Assembly (NCBI GenBank): GCA_032622095.1
Contig: CP136064.1
Coordinates: 129,257,605 to 129,321,604 of the forward strand
Length of the DNA stretch: 64,000 nucleotides
Source: Siphonodentalium dalli
Lineage: Eukaryota; Mollusca; Scaphopoda; Gadilida; Siphonodentaliidae
Reading direction: 5' to 3'
This document shows positions 1 through 12,699 of this stretch, in pieces. Numbering within the stretch: the first letter of the stretch is position 1; the number at the start of each line of letters is the position of its first letter. Made by a program: the position numbers and the translations under genes. Below the pieces are notes generated by a model. The model did no database searches and was not told the origin of the DNA. It saw nothing but the letters and a program-made list of their open reading frames with translations.

Positions 1-471
1 ACTCAGCATCGCATGCGAATATGTTTCGATTGTAAAATTCAAAGAAATGTAACTCTAACATACCCGTTATTTAGTAAAAAATCATACCAAAAGAATGACA
101 CCACAAAGAGACACGTTTCAAAAACACTATAGGAAAAATCACTTTTAGGGTGGGTGGGCTTGGGGGGAGGCGGACGGCACTGTCTAAGACCTGTTGGGAA
201 CTTAGAAACCTGTTGGGAAACACAAAATTCTAAGACCTGTTGGGAAACACAAAATTCAAACTGTTATTGAAGCGCCGCAGGCGCGTTAAGCAACGTCACC
301 CCCTTTTTCAAATTGATATCGAGGCAGTCAGGTCGCGCCAAGGGTAGACTGAGCAAATCGAGACGGGATGCTGGTCCCGCCAAACTCTCCAGACGGCATC
401 GACATATCAAAACGCATGCGATTCTCGCCTATCGTATCCGTATTTGGACGAGATTGTAAGACCATAGCCTG
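1..471. other. Left single-copy flank with a short tandem repeat
   Basis: I see no gene here. Bases 184-257 hold three imperfect copies of a unit of about 27 bp containing CCTGTTGGGAAACACAAAA; the first copy is shortened. A small GC-rich inverted repeat (GCGCC/GGCGC) lies near 269-281. At base 472 the sequence becomes the segment that is repeated at the right end of the window. The bases to the left of that point do not match the bases before 60407, so this is a true breakpoint of the duplication. Confidence 0.6.
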
Positions 472-3400
472 CGCAGTCATGCATCGATGATCGATCCATA
501 TAATTATATTGTCTTATTTCTGACACCCGCCACTCACCAGTAAACGCAAGACTCGTCATTTTAAGAGCCTGTGATGTACTCATGTTCGAATTTACATCGT
601 GGAACCCATGCAAGTCTAAGATCCATATGCGAATATAAGGCCACTGACTATAGACAGTAAGATACATGCGCTGATTCGCCCACCCCCCACCCAGCCGCTA
701 TCCAGCATCCATGTCACACAATAATGTCAACTCGGACTCGGCTATTTCTCGATAACCTCTTTATGCCGTACATACAGATTGTACAAGCCCACATTGTTTT
801 GTTCCGGACTGTAGAAAATTGTCGATAACCAGTCTAAATGAGCGGGAACTTAACTTACTACTTAAGTAGGACTTAATCTTGTTTTGTGAAACGCGTTCTT
901 GAAACGGAAAAGTTACATCATAAGATCCACCTTAGATATTAGATTAAGTCCATCTTAAGATAATCTTATGACATTGCTTCATGAAACAGGGCTTGATATG
1001 CAAATTTTCAAATATATAACATTATTTATGGATGGCTGTCTTTCTAAATGAAAATAAATATGATATGTATTGAATCAAGAAAAATTAAGTCTCCTATCAT
1101 GATCATCAGATATGCTACCATGTATATATGAACTGCACTTTAGTGTGCTATCTTACAGAAGTTCTTGGTCCCAGAAAATAGAAATATTTTACATATTCTG
1201 CATGCAATAAAAGTAAAGTAAATGGGGTTATTATTTCCAACGAGATTATGCCTATTAAGGGTATCCTAAACGTGACAGAGTTGAAATTTATTCCAATATG
1301 GCCGAAAATTAATTTTTTTTTAAATGAGCTCTAATTCACTATAAGGTTTGCAAAATCATCAAAATGAACCAATACAGTATAATTATCATGAAACATAGAT
1401 CATTTTGAAATGTAAAATGTTGTCCCATCTTACAGGAATCTATATAAAATAATTATGAAACAATTGTTTTCAATTTTACACTTTGTTACAGTACTCATAT
1501 CTGTAAAATTACTGCATGTTTTTAGTATAATAGTTTACCGATAGGTTCTATGATATTCCAATATATTTAGAGGGACCTTGCTTTTTCGTTATGTTTCTTG
1601 TGTCATAAATTCACCATGTAAAATGTGGTCGTATCCGCTCGATATACGAAATTAACAACAACGCTCGAAAAATAGGGAACTTAATTTTTTAGTAAACAGT
1701 TACTAAAATCTGAGAATATATAATCACCACCCATTGGCACATTTAAGTACTTTATGGCCAAAACTATCGTGGATTTAAATGACAATTTCTTAGAAAAGAG
1801 ATATTTGAAGGTAAACTTTGACAAAATGGATTGTAAACATTCACGTGAATAAAAACACGGAATACCCTCCAAACGAAGTTAATCACAAGTATGAAATAAT
1901 TCACTCTTTAAATAATTTTTGTATTTACACATGGCAAAACACCTGAATATGCATTCGATTGACAACCTAGTACACGGTATACATATATAAACAGAATTTA
2001 TTAAATAATGTGTATATCTTTGAAGTATTATTTTGTTAGAGGGTATGGTTTCCCGGTCTTTCCCAAATCTATTTTTAGAGTCGTATGCGTTTTCCTCTTT
2101 GCCGAGCTTTGCAGATGCGAACTATTCTTATTAAAAGCAATCAAAACAAGGTTACACGTATAATACACAGTGGAAATAATCTACAACAACTGTAATTCAT
2201 GCAGGTATAATAGATAACTGCGCAATCGGTCATCCAAATTCATTTTTAGGGCTGTTGTATAGTTTGATCAACTTTCTCAGAAAAATAAAAACAGGCCGAA
2301 ATCTCGTTTTGGTTTCGGTTTGATGGATGACTAAGTGAGTTCAAAATATCAACAAAAAAAGATATTAGGGGTAATTATGCTATAATTATGTCAAATTATA
2401 ATATATGCTAGCTTCTTAGTGTTGTTTTTCAACTGTCTGGGGTAATTTCTGTCAGAAAATCTCTGAAGTATGAATGTATGCCAGGCCAATTGTGTCAAAA
2501 TGCACCAGTATCACAAAATATGATGCATCTGATATCTTAGGGAATGTTGGAAATAATACATACAGTGTAATTATTTGCTTCAATGTGTTATAAAGTTTCA
2601 GTTTTGAATGAGGTATTGATGAAATAGGGGCAAAATAGACAGCCTCATACATCCATATCATCAAGCTCACTTCATTGCCAACTTGGCTTCCCATACCAAA
2701 AAATAGTCCCATAAAGCAAATGGCCACATATTTGTGTTCAACTGATGGAGGGTGCCTTGAACTCAATGGAGTTGCAGCTAAAACAGTGAGTTATTTTATA
2801 AAATGATGGTCCCTCTCCTCATCCTGGAATCCTAATCTATAAGATGCCACAATAATTATGTTTGCTTGCTTTATTAGTTCTGACTTCTGGTGATTGGCAT
2901 ACTTTCGTTCACTTTCCAGTTAATTTTCTCAATGAAATATATCTTTTAAAAATATGGATGTGATGCCAAAAACAATTTCAATCATATTCCTATGTCATTG
3001 TGAAATTTCATTTAATTGGAGTTATAGTCTTGCAATGATTGGCATTCATCGGAGTGAGGGGTATAAAAGCTCATTCGGTCATCTTTGTCACGCTTAGGAT
3101 ATCCTTAAATATTGTGTCACAATAATCGCTTGTACCAAATATCAATAAGAAATTCCAGACAGTTTTGAGAAAATCCTTTTCGAAAAAGACCAGGAAATGT
3201 TGACAAAACGTCGGTTGACCCTTAACATCGGCTATTGTCACGTATTCGCCATATTACGACCCGATTGGCTAAAATATACACGAGAGACATCTGGTGTTAC
3301 ACACATATAGTTTACTCATGTTGGAGCGTTTCAAAAAAACCTGTCTTCAATCAGTAATTGTAATGTTCTAAAGATAGTAATATTTCTGTCCTCGCCCTTA

Positions 3401-4057
3401 TAAAAAACACACTGTGAGAAACCATGGCAAATACACCGTGGTATTTACCGTGATTGGAACAGGTAATTCTGGTAAAATTTGTCTATAGAATCGTCAACAT
3501 ATTATACGCACATATGTAGACCCACCCATGTATTTTTACTCCAGTGAAATGGAACCATCCATGTATTTCACCAAGGTATTTTAACGGGGATGTAAGTGTG
3601 TATGTGGTGGTTCTACCAGGGTAATTTACCTCGATATTAAGGTAATTTACCACGGTAGTACCGGGTTGCAGTTTTAGAAACCTTAAAATTTGAGACAACG
3701 TATTTGAGGTCATATGAATGGCACATGTAATTACATAAGGTGTAAAACTTCTGGACTTAGCTGACCTATTTATAAGAATATTATTTCCCCATTTTGTTAA
3801 CTTTTGAGTATGACACCGGGTACAATCGTTTTCCATTGATTAACTAACAAAATATGATTTTATTCTCATAATAAGAGACAGAAAACATATTAGCTGTGTA
3901 TTGTGTTATTTTGAAATAGAGTTATCGCTGATGCCCGTGTAAAATACTCTGATAAAAAGCCATGTAAAACCCACGTAAAAAGGAAATACTCTTGTAAATT
4001 CCAAGTAATGGCATTGTGTACCCCACTTATATTATACTCTGGTAAATCCTGGTGTAT
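472..4057. repeat. Long direct repeat, copy A (left of the array)
   Basis: This 3.59 kb segment is nearly identical to 60407-64000. By eye I count about a dozen differences: single substitutions (for example base 551 region, 3147 region), one-base indels in homopolymers, a 3 bp indel near 3450 and a 9 bp indel near 988, giving roughly 99.7% identity. The offset drifts from 59935 to 59943 only through these indels. The segment is AT-rich and holds no convincing gene. It contains a MITE-like piece at 819-987 and, at 3430-4057, many degenerate GTAAATTACC/TTTACC-like motifs. On the minus strand 2671-2777 looks like a possible small exon: TTTTAG acceptor, open frame with a KYVAICFMGLFFGMG stretch, GTGAGC donor. 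I cannot assign it. The 51 bp array starts about 15 bp after the end of the part visible in copy B. Confidence 0.9.
819..987. mobile_element. MITE-like element, copy in direct repeat A
   Basis: This segment runs from AATTGTCGATAACCAGTC to CTTCATGAAACAGGG and is shared with 57075-57248 outside the large direct repeat, so it is a dispersed element. It contains ACTACTTAAGTAGG, GAAACGCGTTC and several CTTAAG/TCTTAAGA palindromes, and has no coding capacity. The end sequence TTCATGAAACAGGG is the reverse complement of the start of the related element at 57704, which suggests that these ends are terminal inverted repeats of one family. The transposase family cannot be named from the sequence alone. 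Confidence 0.5.
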
Positions 4058-4072
4058 TACAATTACATACAA

Positions 4073-7000
4073 GACTCAGAGTAAATCTTACTGCGGAGCG
4101 TGTCTCACACAGGACGGTATAGAGACTCAGAGTGAATCTTACTACGGAGCGTGTCTCACACAGGACGGTATAGAGACTCAGACTGAATCTTACTACGGAG
4201 CGTGTCTCACACAGGACGGTATAGAGACTCAGAGTGAATCTTACTGCGGAGCGTGTCTCATATAGGACGGTATAGAGACTCAGAGTGAATCTGACAGTAG
4301 AGTGGGTCTAACACAGGACGGTATAGAGACTTAGAGTGAATCTTACAGTGGAGCTTGTCTCACACAGGTCGGTATAGAGACTCAGAGTGAATCTTACTGC
4401 GAGCGTATCTCACACAGGACAGTATAGAGACTCGTACTGAATCTTACTGCGGAGCGTGTCTCGCACAGGACGGTATAGACACTCAGAGTGAATCTGACAG
4501 TAGAGCGTGTCTCACACAGGACGGTATAGAGACTCAGAGTGAATCTGACAGTAGAGTGGGTCTAACACAGGACGGTATAGAGACTCAGAGTGAATCTTAC
4601 TACGGAGCGTGTCTCACACAGGACGGTATAGAGACTCAGACTGAATCTTACTACGGAGCGTGTCTCACACAGGACGGTATAGACACTCAGAGTGAATCTG
4701 ACAGTAAAGCGTGTCTCACACAGGACGGTATAGAGACTCAGAGTGAATCTTACTACGGAGCGTGTCTAACACAGGACGGTATAGAGACTCAGAGTGAATC
4801 TTACTACGGAGCGTGTCTCACACAGGACGGTATAGAGACTCAGACTGAATCTTACTACGGAGCGTGTCTCACACAGGACGGTATAGAGACTCAGAGTGAA
4901 TCTGACAGTAAAGCGTGTCTCACACAGGTCGGTATAGAGACTCAGAGTGAATCTGACAGTAGAGTGGGTCTAACACAGGACGGTATAGAGACTTAGAGTG
5001 AATCTTACAGTGGAGCTTGTCTCACACAGGTCGGTATAGAGACTCAGAGTGAATCTTACTGCGAGCGTATCTCACACAGGACAGTATAGAGACTCGTACT
5101 GAATCTTACTGCGGAGCGTGTCTCGCACAGGACGGTATAGACACTCAGAGTGAATCTGACAGTAGAGCGTGTCTCACACAGGACGGTATAGAGACTCAGA
5201 GTGAATCTGACAGTAGAGTGGGTCTAACACAGGACGGTATAGAGACTTAGAGTGAATCTTACAGTGGAGCTTGTCTCACACAGGTCGGTATAGAGACTCA
5301 GAGTGAATCTTACTGCGAGCGTATCTCACACAGGACAGTATAGAGACTCGTACTGAATCTTACTGCGGAGCGTGTCTCGCACAGGACGGTATAGACACTC
5401 AGAGTGAATCTGACAGTAGAGCGTGTCTCACACAGGACGGTATAGACACTCAGAGTGAATCTGACATTAGAGCGTGTCTCACACAGGACGGTATAGAGAC
5501 TCAGAGTGAATCTTACTGCGGAGCGTGTCTCACACAGGTCGGTATAGAGACTCATACTGAATCATACTACGGAGCGTGTCTCACACAGGACGGTATAGAG
5601 ACTCAGACTGAATCTTACTACGGAGCGTGTCTCACACATGACGGTAGAGACTCATACTGAATCTTACTGCGGAGCGTGTCTCGCACAGGACGATATAGAG
5701 ACTCAGACTGAATCTTACTGCGGAGCGTGTCTCACACAGGACGGTATAGAGACTCAGAGTGAATCTTACTACGGAGCGTGTCTCACACATGACGGTATAG
5801 AGACTCAGAGTGAATCTTACTACGGAGCGTGTCTCACACAGGACGGTATAGAGACTCAGACTGAATCTTACTACGGAGCGTGTCTCACACAGGACGGTAT
5901 AGAGACTCAGAGTGAATCTTACTGCGGAGTGTGTCTCACACGGGACGGTATAGAGACTCAGACTGAATCTTACTGTGGAGTGTGTCTCACACATGACGGT
6001 ATAGAATTAGCACAGAGCGAAGAGGAAGATCTAAGGCACCTTCTCAGACTCATACTGAATCTTACTGCGGAGCGTGTCTCACACATGTCGGTATAGAGAC
6101 TCAGAGTGAATCTTACTACGGAGCGTGTCTCACACAGGACGGTATAGAGACTCAGAGTGAATCTGACAGTTGAGCGTGTCTCACACATGACGGTAGAGAC
6201 TCATACTGAATCTTACTGCGGAGCGTGTCTCGCACAGGACGATATAGAGACTCAGACTGAATCTTACTGCGGAGCGTGTCTCGCACAGGACGGTATAGAG
6301 ACTCAGACTGAATCTTACTGCGGAGCGTGTCTCATATAGGACGGTATAGAGACTCAGAGTGAATCTTACTGCGGAGCGTGTCTCGCACAGGACGGTATAG
6401 AGATTCAGAGTGAATCTGACAGTAGAGTGTGTCTAACACAGGACGGTATAGAGACTTAGAGTGAATCTTACAGTGGAGCGTGTCTCGCACAGGTCGGTAT
6501 AGAGACTCGTACTGAATCTTACTGCGGAGCGTGTCTCACACAGGACGGTATAGAGACTCAGAGTGAATCTGACAGTAAAGCGTGTCTCACACATGACGGT
6601 ATAGAGACTCAGAGTAAATCTTACTGCGGAGCGTGTCTCACACAGGACGGTATAGAGACTCAGACTGAATCTTACTGCGGAGCGTGTATCGCACAGGACG
6701 GTATAGAGACTCAGAGTGAATCTTACTGCGGAGCGTGTCTCACACAGGACGGTATAGAGACTCAGAGTGAATCTGACAGTTGAGCGTGTCTCACACAGGT
6801 CGGTATAGAGACTCAGACTGAATCTTACTGCGGAGCGTGTCTCACACAGGACGGTATAGAGACTCAGAGTGAATCTGACAGTAAAGCGTGTCTCACACAT
6901 GACGGTATAGAGACTCAGAGTAAATCTTACTGCGGAGCGTGTCTCACACAGGACGGTATAGAGACTCAGACTGAATCTTACTGCGGAGCGTGTATCGCAC

Positions 7001-8310
7001 AGGACGGTATAGAGACTCAGAGTGAATCTTACTGCGGAGCGTGTCTCACACAGGACGGTATAGAGACTCAGACTCAATCTTACTACGGAGCGTGTCTCAC
7101 ACAGGACGGTATAGAGACTCAGACTGAATCTTACTACGGAGCGTGTCTCACACAGGACGGTATAGAGACTCAGAGTGAATCTTACTGCGGAGCGTGTAAC
7201 ACACAGAACGGTATAGAGACTCAGAGTGAATCTTACTGCGGAGCGTGTCTCACACAGGTCGGTATAGAGACTCAGACTGAATCTTACTGCGGAGCGTGTC
7301 TCACACAGGACGGTATAGAGACTCAGACTGAATCTTACTGCGGAGCGTGTCTCACACAGGACGGTATAGAGACTCAGAGTGAATCTTTCTGCGGAGCGTG
7401 TCTCACACAGGACGGTATAGAGACTCAGAGTGAATCTTACTGCGGAGCGTGTCTCACATAGGACGGTATAGAGACTCAGAGTGAATCTTACTACGGAGCG
7501 TGTTTCACACAGGACGGTATAGAGACTCAGAGTGAATCTTACTACGGAGCGTGTCTCACACAGGACGGTATAGAGACTCAGACTGAATCTTACTGCGGAG
7601 CGTGTCTCACACGGGACGGTATAGAGACTCAGACTGAATCTTACTGCGGAGTGTGTCTCACACGGGACGGTATAGAGACTCAGACTGAATCTTACTACGG
7701 AGCGTGTTTCACACAGGACGGTATAGAGACTCAGAGTGAATCTTACTGCGGAGTGTGTCTCACACGGGACGGTATAGAGACTCAGACTGAATCTTACTGC
7801 GGAGCGTGTCTCACACAGGACGGTATAGAGACTCAGAGTGAATCTTACTACGGAGCGTGTTTCACACAGGACGGTATAGACACTCAGACTGAATCTTACT
7901 GCGGAGCGTGTCTCACACAGGACGGTATAGAGACTCAGACTGAATCTTACTGCGGAGCGTGTATCGCACAGGACGGTATAGAGACTCAGACTGAATCTTA
8001 CTGCGGAGCGTGTCTCACACAGGACGGTATAGAGACTCAGACTGAATCTTACTACGGAGCGTGTCTCGCACAGGACGGTATAGAGACTCAGACTGAATCA
8101 TACTACGGAGCGTGTCTCACACAGGACGGTATAGAGACTCAGAGTGAATCTTACTGCGGAGCGTGTCTCATATAGGACGGTATAGAGACTCAGAGTGAAT
8201 CTTACTGCGGAGCGTGTCTCACACAGGACGGTATAGAGACTCAGACTGAATCTTACTGCGGAGCGTGTCTCACACAGGACGGTATAGAGACTCAGAGTGA
8301 ATCTGACAGT
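4073..8310. repeat. Diverged left edge of the 51 bp array
   Basis: Units here carry variants rare or absent in the core: GACAGTAGAGTG, CACAGGTCGG instead of CACAGGACGG, ACACATGACGG, ATATAGGACGG, and shortened units. A block of roughly 260 bp with GACAGTAGAGTGGGTCTAAC recurs near 4290, 4550, 4960 and 5210. The same variants return at the other edge (34.8-37.0 kb). Diverged edges flanking a homogenised core are the expected result of unequal exchange and gene conversion, which act most often in the middle of an array. Confidence 0.8.
6006..6049 (+). other. Right-edge single-copy sequence embedded in the array
   Basis: Between two normal units lies ATTAGCACAGAGCGA and following bases. This stretch matches 37004-37047, the first single-copy bases beyond the right end of the array, at every position but one (A at 6021, C at 37019). 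The embedded copy returns to the repeat at a shared CAGAC (6045-6049), so the rejoining has microhomology. In the plus frame that runs on from the repeat, both copies read ELAQS, then E (here) or D (37 kb), then EEDLRHLLR. This is best explained by an ancient duplication or unequal crossover that carried the array's former end inside. Confidence 0.9.
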
Positions 8311-11300
8311 TGAACGTGTCTCACACAGGACGGTATAGAGACTCAGACTGAATCTTACTACGGAGCGTGTCTCACACAGGACGGTATAGAGACTCAGAGT
8401 GAATCTTACTACGGAGCGTGTCTCACACAGGACGGTATAGAGACTCAGAGTGAATCTTACTGCGGAGCGTGACTCGCACAGGACGGTATAGAGACTCAGA
8501 GTGAATCTTACTGCGGAGCGTGTCTCACACATGACGGTATAGAGACTCAGAGTGAATCTTACTGCGGAGCGTGTCTCACACATGACGGTATAGAGACTCA
8601 GAGTGAATCTTACTACGGAGCGTGTCTCACACAGGACGGTATAGAGACTCAGAGTGAATCTTACTGCGGAGCGTGTCTCACACATGACGGTATAGAGACT
8701 CAGAGTGAATCTTACTGCGGAGCGTGTCTCACACATGACGGTATAGAGACTCAGAGTGAATCTTACTACGGAGCGTGTCTCACACAGGACGGTATAGAGA
8801 CTCAGAGTGAATCTTACTATGGAGCGTGTCTCACACAGGACGGTATAGAGACTCAGAGTGAATCTTACTACGGAGCGTGTCTCACACAGGACGGTATAGA
8901 GACTCAGAGTGAATCTTACTACGGAGCGTGTCTCGCACAGGACGGTATAGAGACTCAGAGTGAATCTGACAGTAGAGCGTGTCTCACATAGGACGGTATA
9001 GAGACTCAGAGTGAATCTTACTGCGGAGCGTGTCTCACATAGGACGGTATAGAGACTCAGAGTGAATCTTACTACGGAGCGTGTCTCATACAGGACGGTA
9101 TAGAGACTCAGAGTGAATCTTACTGCGGAGCGTGTCTCACACAGGACGGTATAGAGACTCAGACTGAATCTTACTGCGGAGCGTGTCTCACACAGGACGG
9201 TATAGAGACTCAGACTGAATCTTACTACGGAGCGTGTCTCACACAGGACGGTATAGAGACTCAGACTGAATCTTACTGCGGAGCGTGTCTCACACAGGAC
9301 GGTATAGAGCCTCAGAGTGAATCTTACTACGGAGCGTGTCTCGCACAGGACGGTATAGAGACTCAGAGTGAATCTTACTACGGAGCGTGTCTCGCACAGG
9401 ACGGTATAGAGACTCAGAGTGAATCTTACTGCGGAGCGTGTCTCGCACAGGACGGTATAGAGACTCAGACTGAATCTTACTACGGAGCGTGTCTCACACA
9501 GGACGGTATAGAGACTCAGAGTGAATCTTACTGCGGAGCGTGACTCACACAGGACGGTATAGAGACTCAGAGTGAATCTTACTGCGGAGCGTGACTCACA
9601 CAGGACGATATAGAGACTCAGACTGAATCTTACTGCGGAGCGTGTCTCACACAGGACGTTATAGAGACTCAGAGTGAATCTTACTGCGGAGCGTGTCTCA
9701 CATAGGACGGTATAGAGACTCAGACTGAATCTTACTGCGGAGCGTGTCTCACATAGGACGGTATAGAGACTCAGAGTGAATCTTACTGCGGAGCGTGACT
9801 CACACAGGACGGTATAGAGACTCAGAGTGAATCTTACTACGGAGCGTGTCTCACACAGGACGGTATAGAGACTCAGAGTGAATCTTACTGCGGAGCGTGT
9901 ATCGCACAGGACGGTATAGAGACTCAGAGTGAATCTTACTGCGGAGCGTGTATCGCACAGGACGGTATAGAGACTCAGACTGAATCTTACTACGGAGCGT
10001 GTCTCACACAGGACGGTATAGAGACTCAGAGTGAATCTTACTACGGAGCGTGTCTCATACAGGACGGTATAGAGACTCAGACTGAATCTTACTGCGGAGC
10101 GTGTCACACACAGGACGTTATAGAGACTCAGAGTGAATCTTACTGCGGAGCGTGTATCGCACAGGACGGTATAGAGACTCAGACTGAATCTTACTACGAG
10201 CGTGTCTCACACAGGACGGTATAGAGACTCAGAGTGAATCTTACTGCGGAGCGTGTCTCACACAGGACGGTATAGAGACTCAGAGTGAATCTTACTACGG
10301 AGCGTGTCTCACACAGGACGGTATAGAGACTCAGAGTGAATCTTACTACGGAGCGTGTCTCACACAGGACGGTATAGAGACTCAGACTGAATCTTACTGC
10401 AGAGCGTGTCTCACACAGGACGATATAGAGACTCAGAGTGAATCTGACATTAGAGCGTGTCTCACACAGGACGGTATAGAGACTCAGACTGAATCTTACT
10501 GCGGAGCATGTCTCACACAGGACGGTATAGAGACTCAGAGTGAATCTGACATTAGAGCGTGTCTCACATAGGACGGTATAGAGACTCAGAGTGAATCTTA
10601 CTGCGGAGCGTGTCTCACATAGGACGGTATAGAGACTCAGAGTGAATCTTACTGCGGAGCGTGTCTCACACAGGACGGTATAGAGCCTCAGAGTGAATCT
10701 TACTACGGAGCGTGTCTCACACAGGACGGTATAGAGCCTCAGAGTGAATCTTACTACGGAGCGTGTCTCACACAGGACGGTATAGAGACTCAGAGTGAAT
10801 CTTACTGCGGAGCGTGTCTCACACAGGACGGTATAGAGACTCAGACTGAATCTTACTGCGGAGCGTGTCTCACACAGGACGGTATAGAGACTCAGAGTGA
10901 ATCTTACTGCGGAGCGTGTCTCACACAGGACGGTATAGAGACTCAGACTGAATCTTACTGCGGAGCGTGTCTCACACAGGACGGTATAGAGACTCAGAGT
11001 GAATCTTACTGCGGAGCGTGTAACACACAGGACGGTATAGAGACTCAGACTGAATCTTACTGCGGAGCGTGTCTCACACAGGACGGTATAGAGACTCAGA
11101 GTGAATCTTACTACGGAGCGTGTCTCACACAGGACGGTATAGAGACTCAGAGTGAATCTTACTGCGGAGCGTGTCTCACACAGGACGGTATAGAGACTCA
11201 GACTGAATCTTACTGCGGAGCGTGTCTCACACAGGACGGTATAGAGACTCAGAGTGAATCTTACTACGGAGCGTGACTCGCACAGGACGGTATAGAGACT

Positions 11301-12699
11301 CAGAGTGAATCTTACTGCGGAGCGTGTCTCACACAGGACGATATAGAGACTCAGACTGAATCTTACTGCGGAGCGTGTCTCACACAGGACGGTATAGAGA
11401 CTCAGAGTGAATCTTACTGCGGAGCGTGTCTCGCACAGGACGGTATAGAGACTCAGAGTGAATCTTACTACGGAGCGTGTCTCGCACAGGACGGTATAGA
11501 GACTCAGAGTGAATCTTACTGCGGAGCGTGTCTCACACAGGACGGTATAGAGACTCAGAGTGAATCTTACTGCGGAGCGTGACTCACACAGGACGGTATA
11601 GAGACTCAGACTGAATCTTACTGCGGAGCGTGTCTCACACAGGACGGTATAGAGACTCAGAGTGAATCTTACTGCGGAGCGTGTCTCACACAGGACGGTA
11701 TAGAGACTCAGACTGAATCTTACTGCGGAGCGTGTCTCACACAGGACGGTATAGAGACTCAGAGTGAATCTTACTGCGGAGCGTGTCTCACACAGGACGA
11801 TATAGAGACTCAGAGTGAATCTTACTGCGGAGCGTGTCTCGCACAGGACGGTATAGAGACTCAGAGTGAATCTTACTACGGAGCGTGTATCGCACAGGAC
11901 GGTATAGAGACTCAGACTGAATCTTACTACGGAGCGTGTCTCACACAGGACGATATAGAGACTCAGACTGAATCTTACTACGGAGCGTGTCACACACAGG
12001 ACGGTATAGAGACTCAGACTGAATCTTACTACGGAGCGTGTCTCACACAGGACGATATAGAGACTCAGAGTGAATCTTACTGCGGAGTGTGTCTCACACA
12101 GGACGATATAGAGACTCAGAGTGAATCTTACTACGGAGCGTGTAACACACAGGACGGTATAGAGACTCAGAGTGAATCTTACTGCGGAGCGTGTATCGCA
12201 CAGGACGGTATAGAGACTCAGAGTGAATCTTACTACGGAGCGTGTCTCACACAGGACGATATAGAGACTCAGACTGAATCTTACTACGGTGCGTGTCTCA
12301 CACAGGACGGTATAGAGACTCAGAGTGAATCTTACTACGGAGCGTGTCTCACACAGGACGGTATAGAGACTCAGAGTGAATCTTACTACGGAGCGTGACT
12401 CGCACAGGACGGTATAGAGACTCAGACTGAATCTTACTGCGGAGCGTGTCTCACACAGGACGGTATAGAGACTCAGACTGAATCTTACTACGGAGCGTGT
12501 CTCACACAGGACGGTATAGAGACTCAGAGTGAATCTTACTGCGGAGCGTGTCTCACACAGGACGGTATAGAGACTCAGAGTGAATCTTACTACGGAGCGT
12601 GTCTCACACAGGACGGTATAGAGACTCAGACTGAATCTTACTGCGGAGCGTGTATCGCACAGGACGATATAGAGACTCAGACTGAATCTTACTACGGAG

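Noticed and set aside
3483-3836. Minus-strand frame of 117 codons
   Set aside because: The region consists of degenerate GTAAATTACC motifs. In copy B (63525-63779) a one-base deletion changes the carboxy end, so the frame is not kept.
8098-11993. Minus-strand open frames of about 670 and 600 codons, and plus-strand frames up to 449 codons, inside the array
   Set aside because: A 51 bp unit is 17 codons, so any frame free of stops in one unit stays open over many. Two of six frames are open in the consensus unit, about what chance allows for 17 codons. In-frame stops and 50 bp units break all frames many times over the whole array, and the starts are not conserved.
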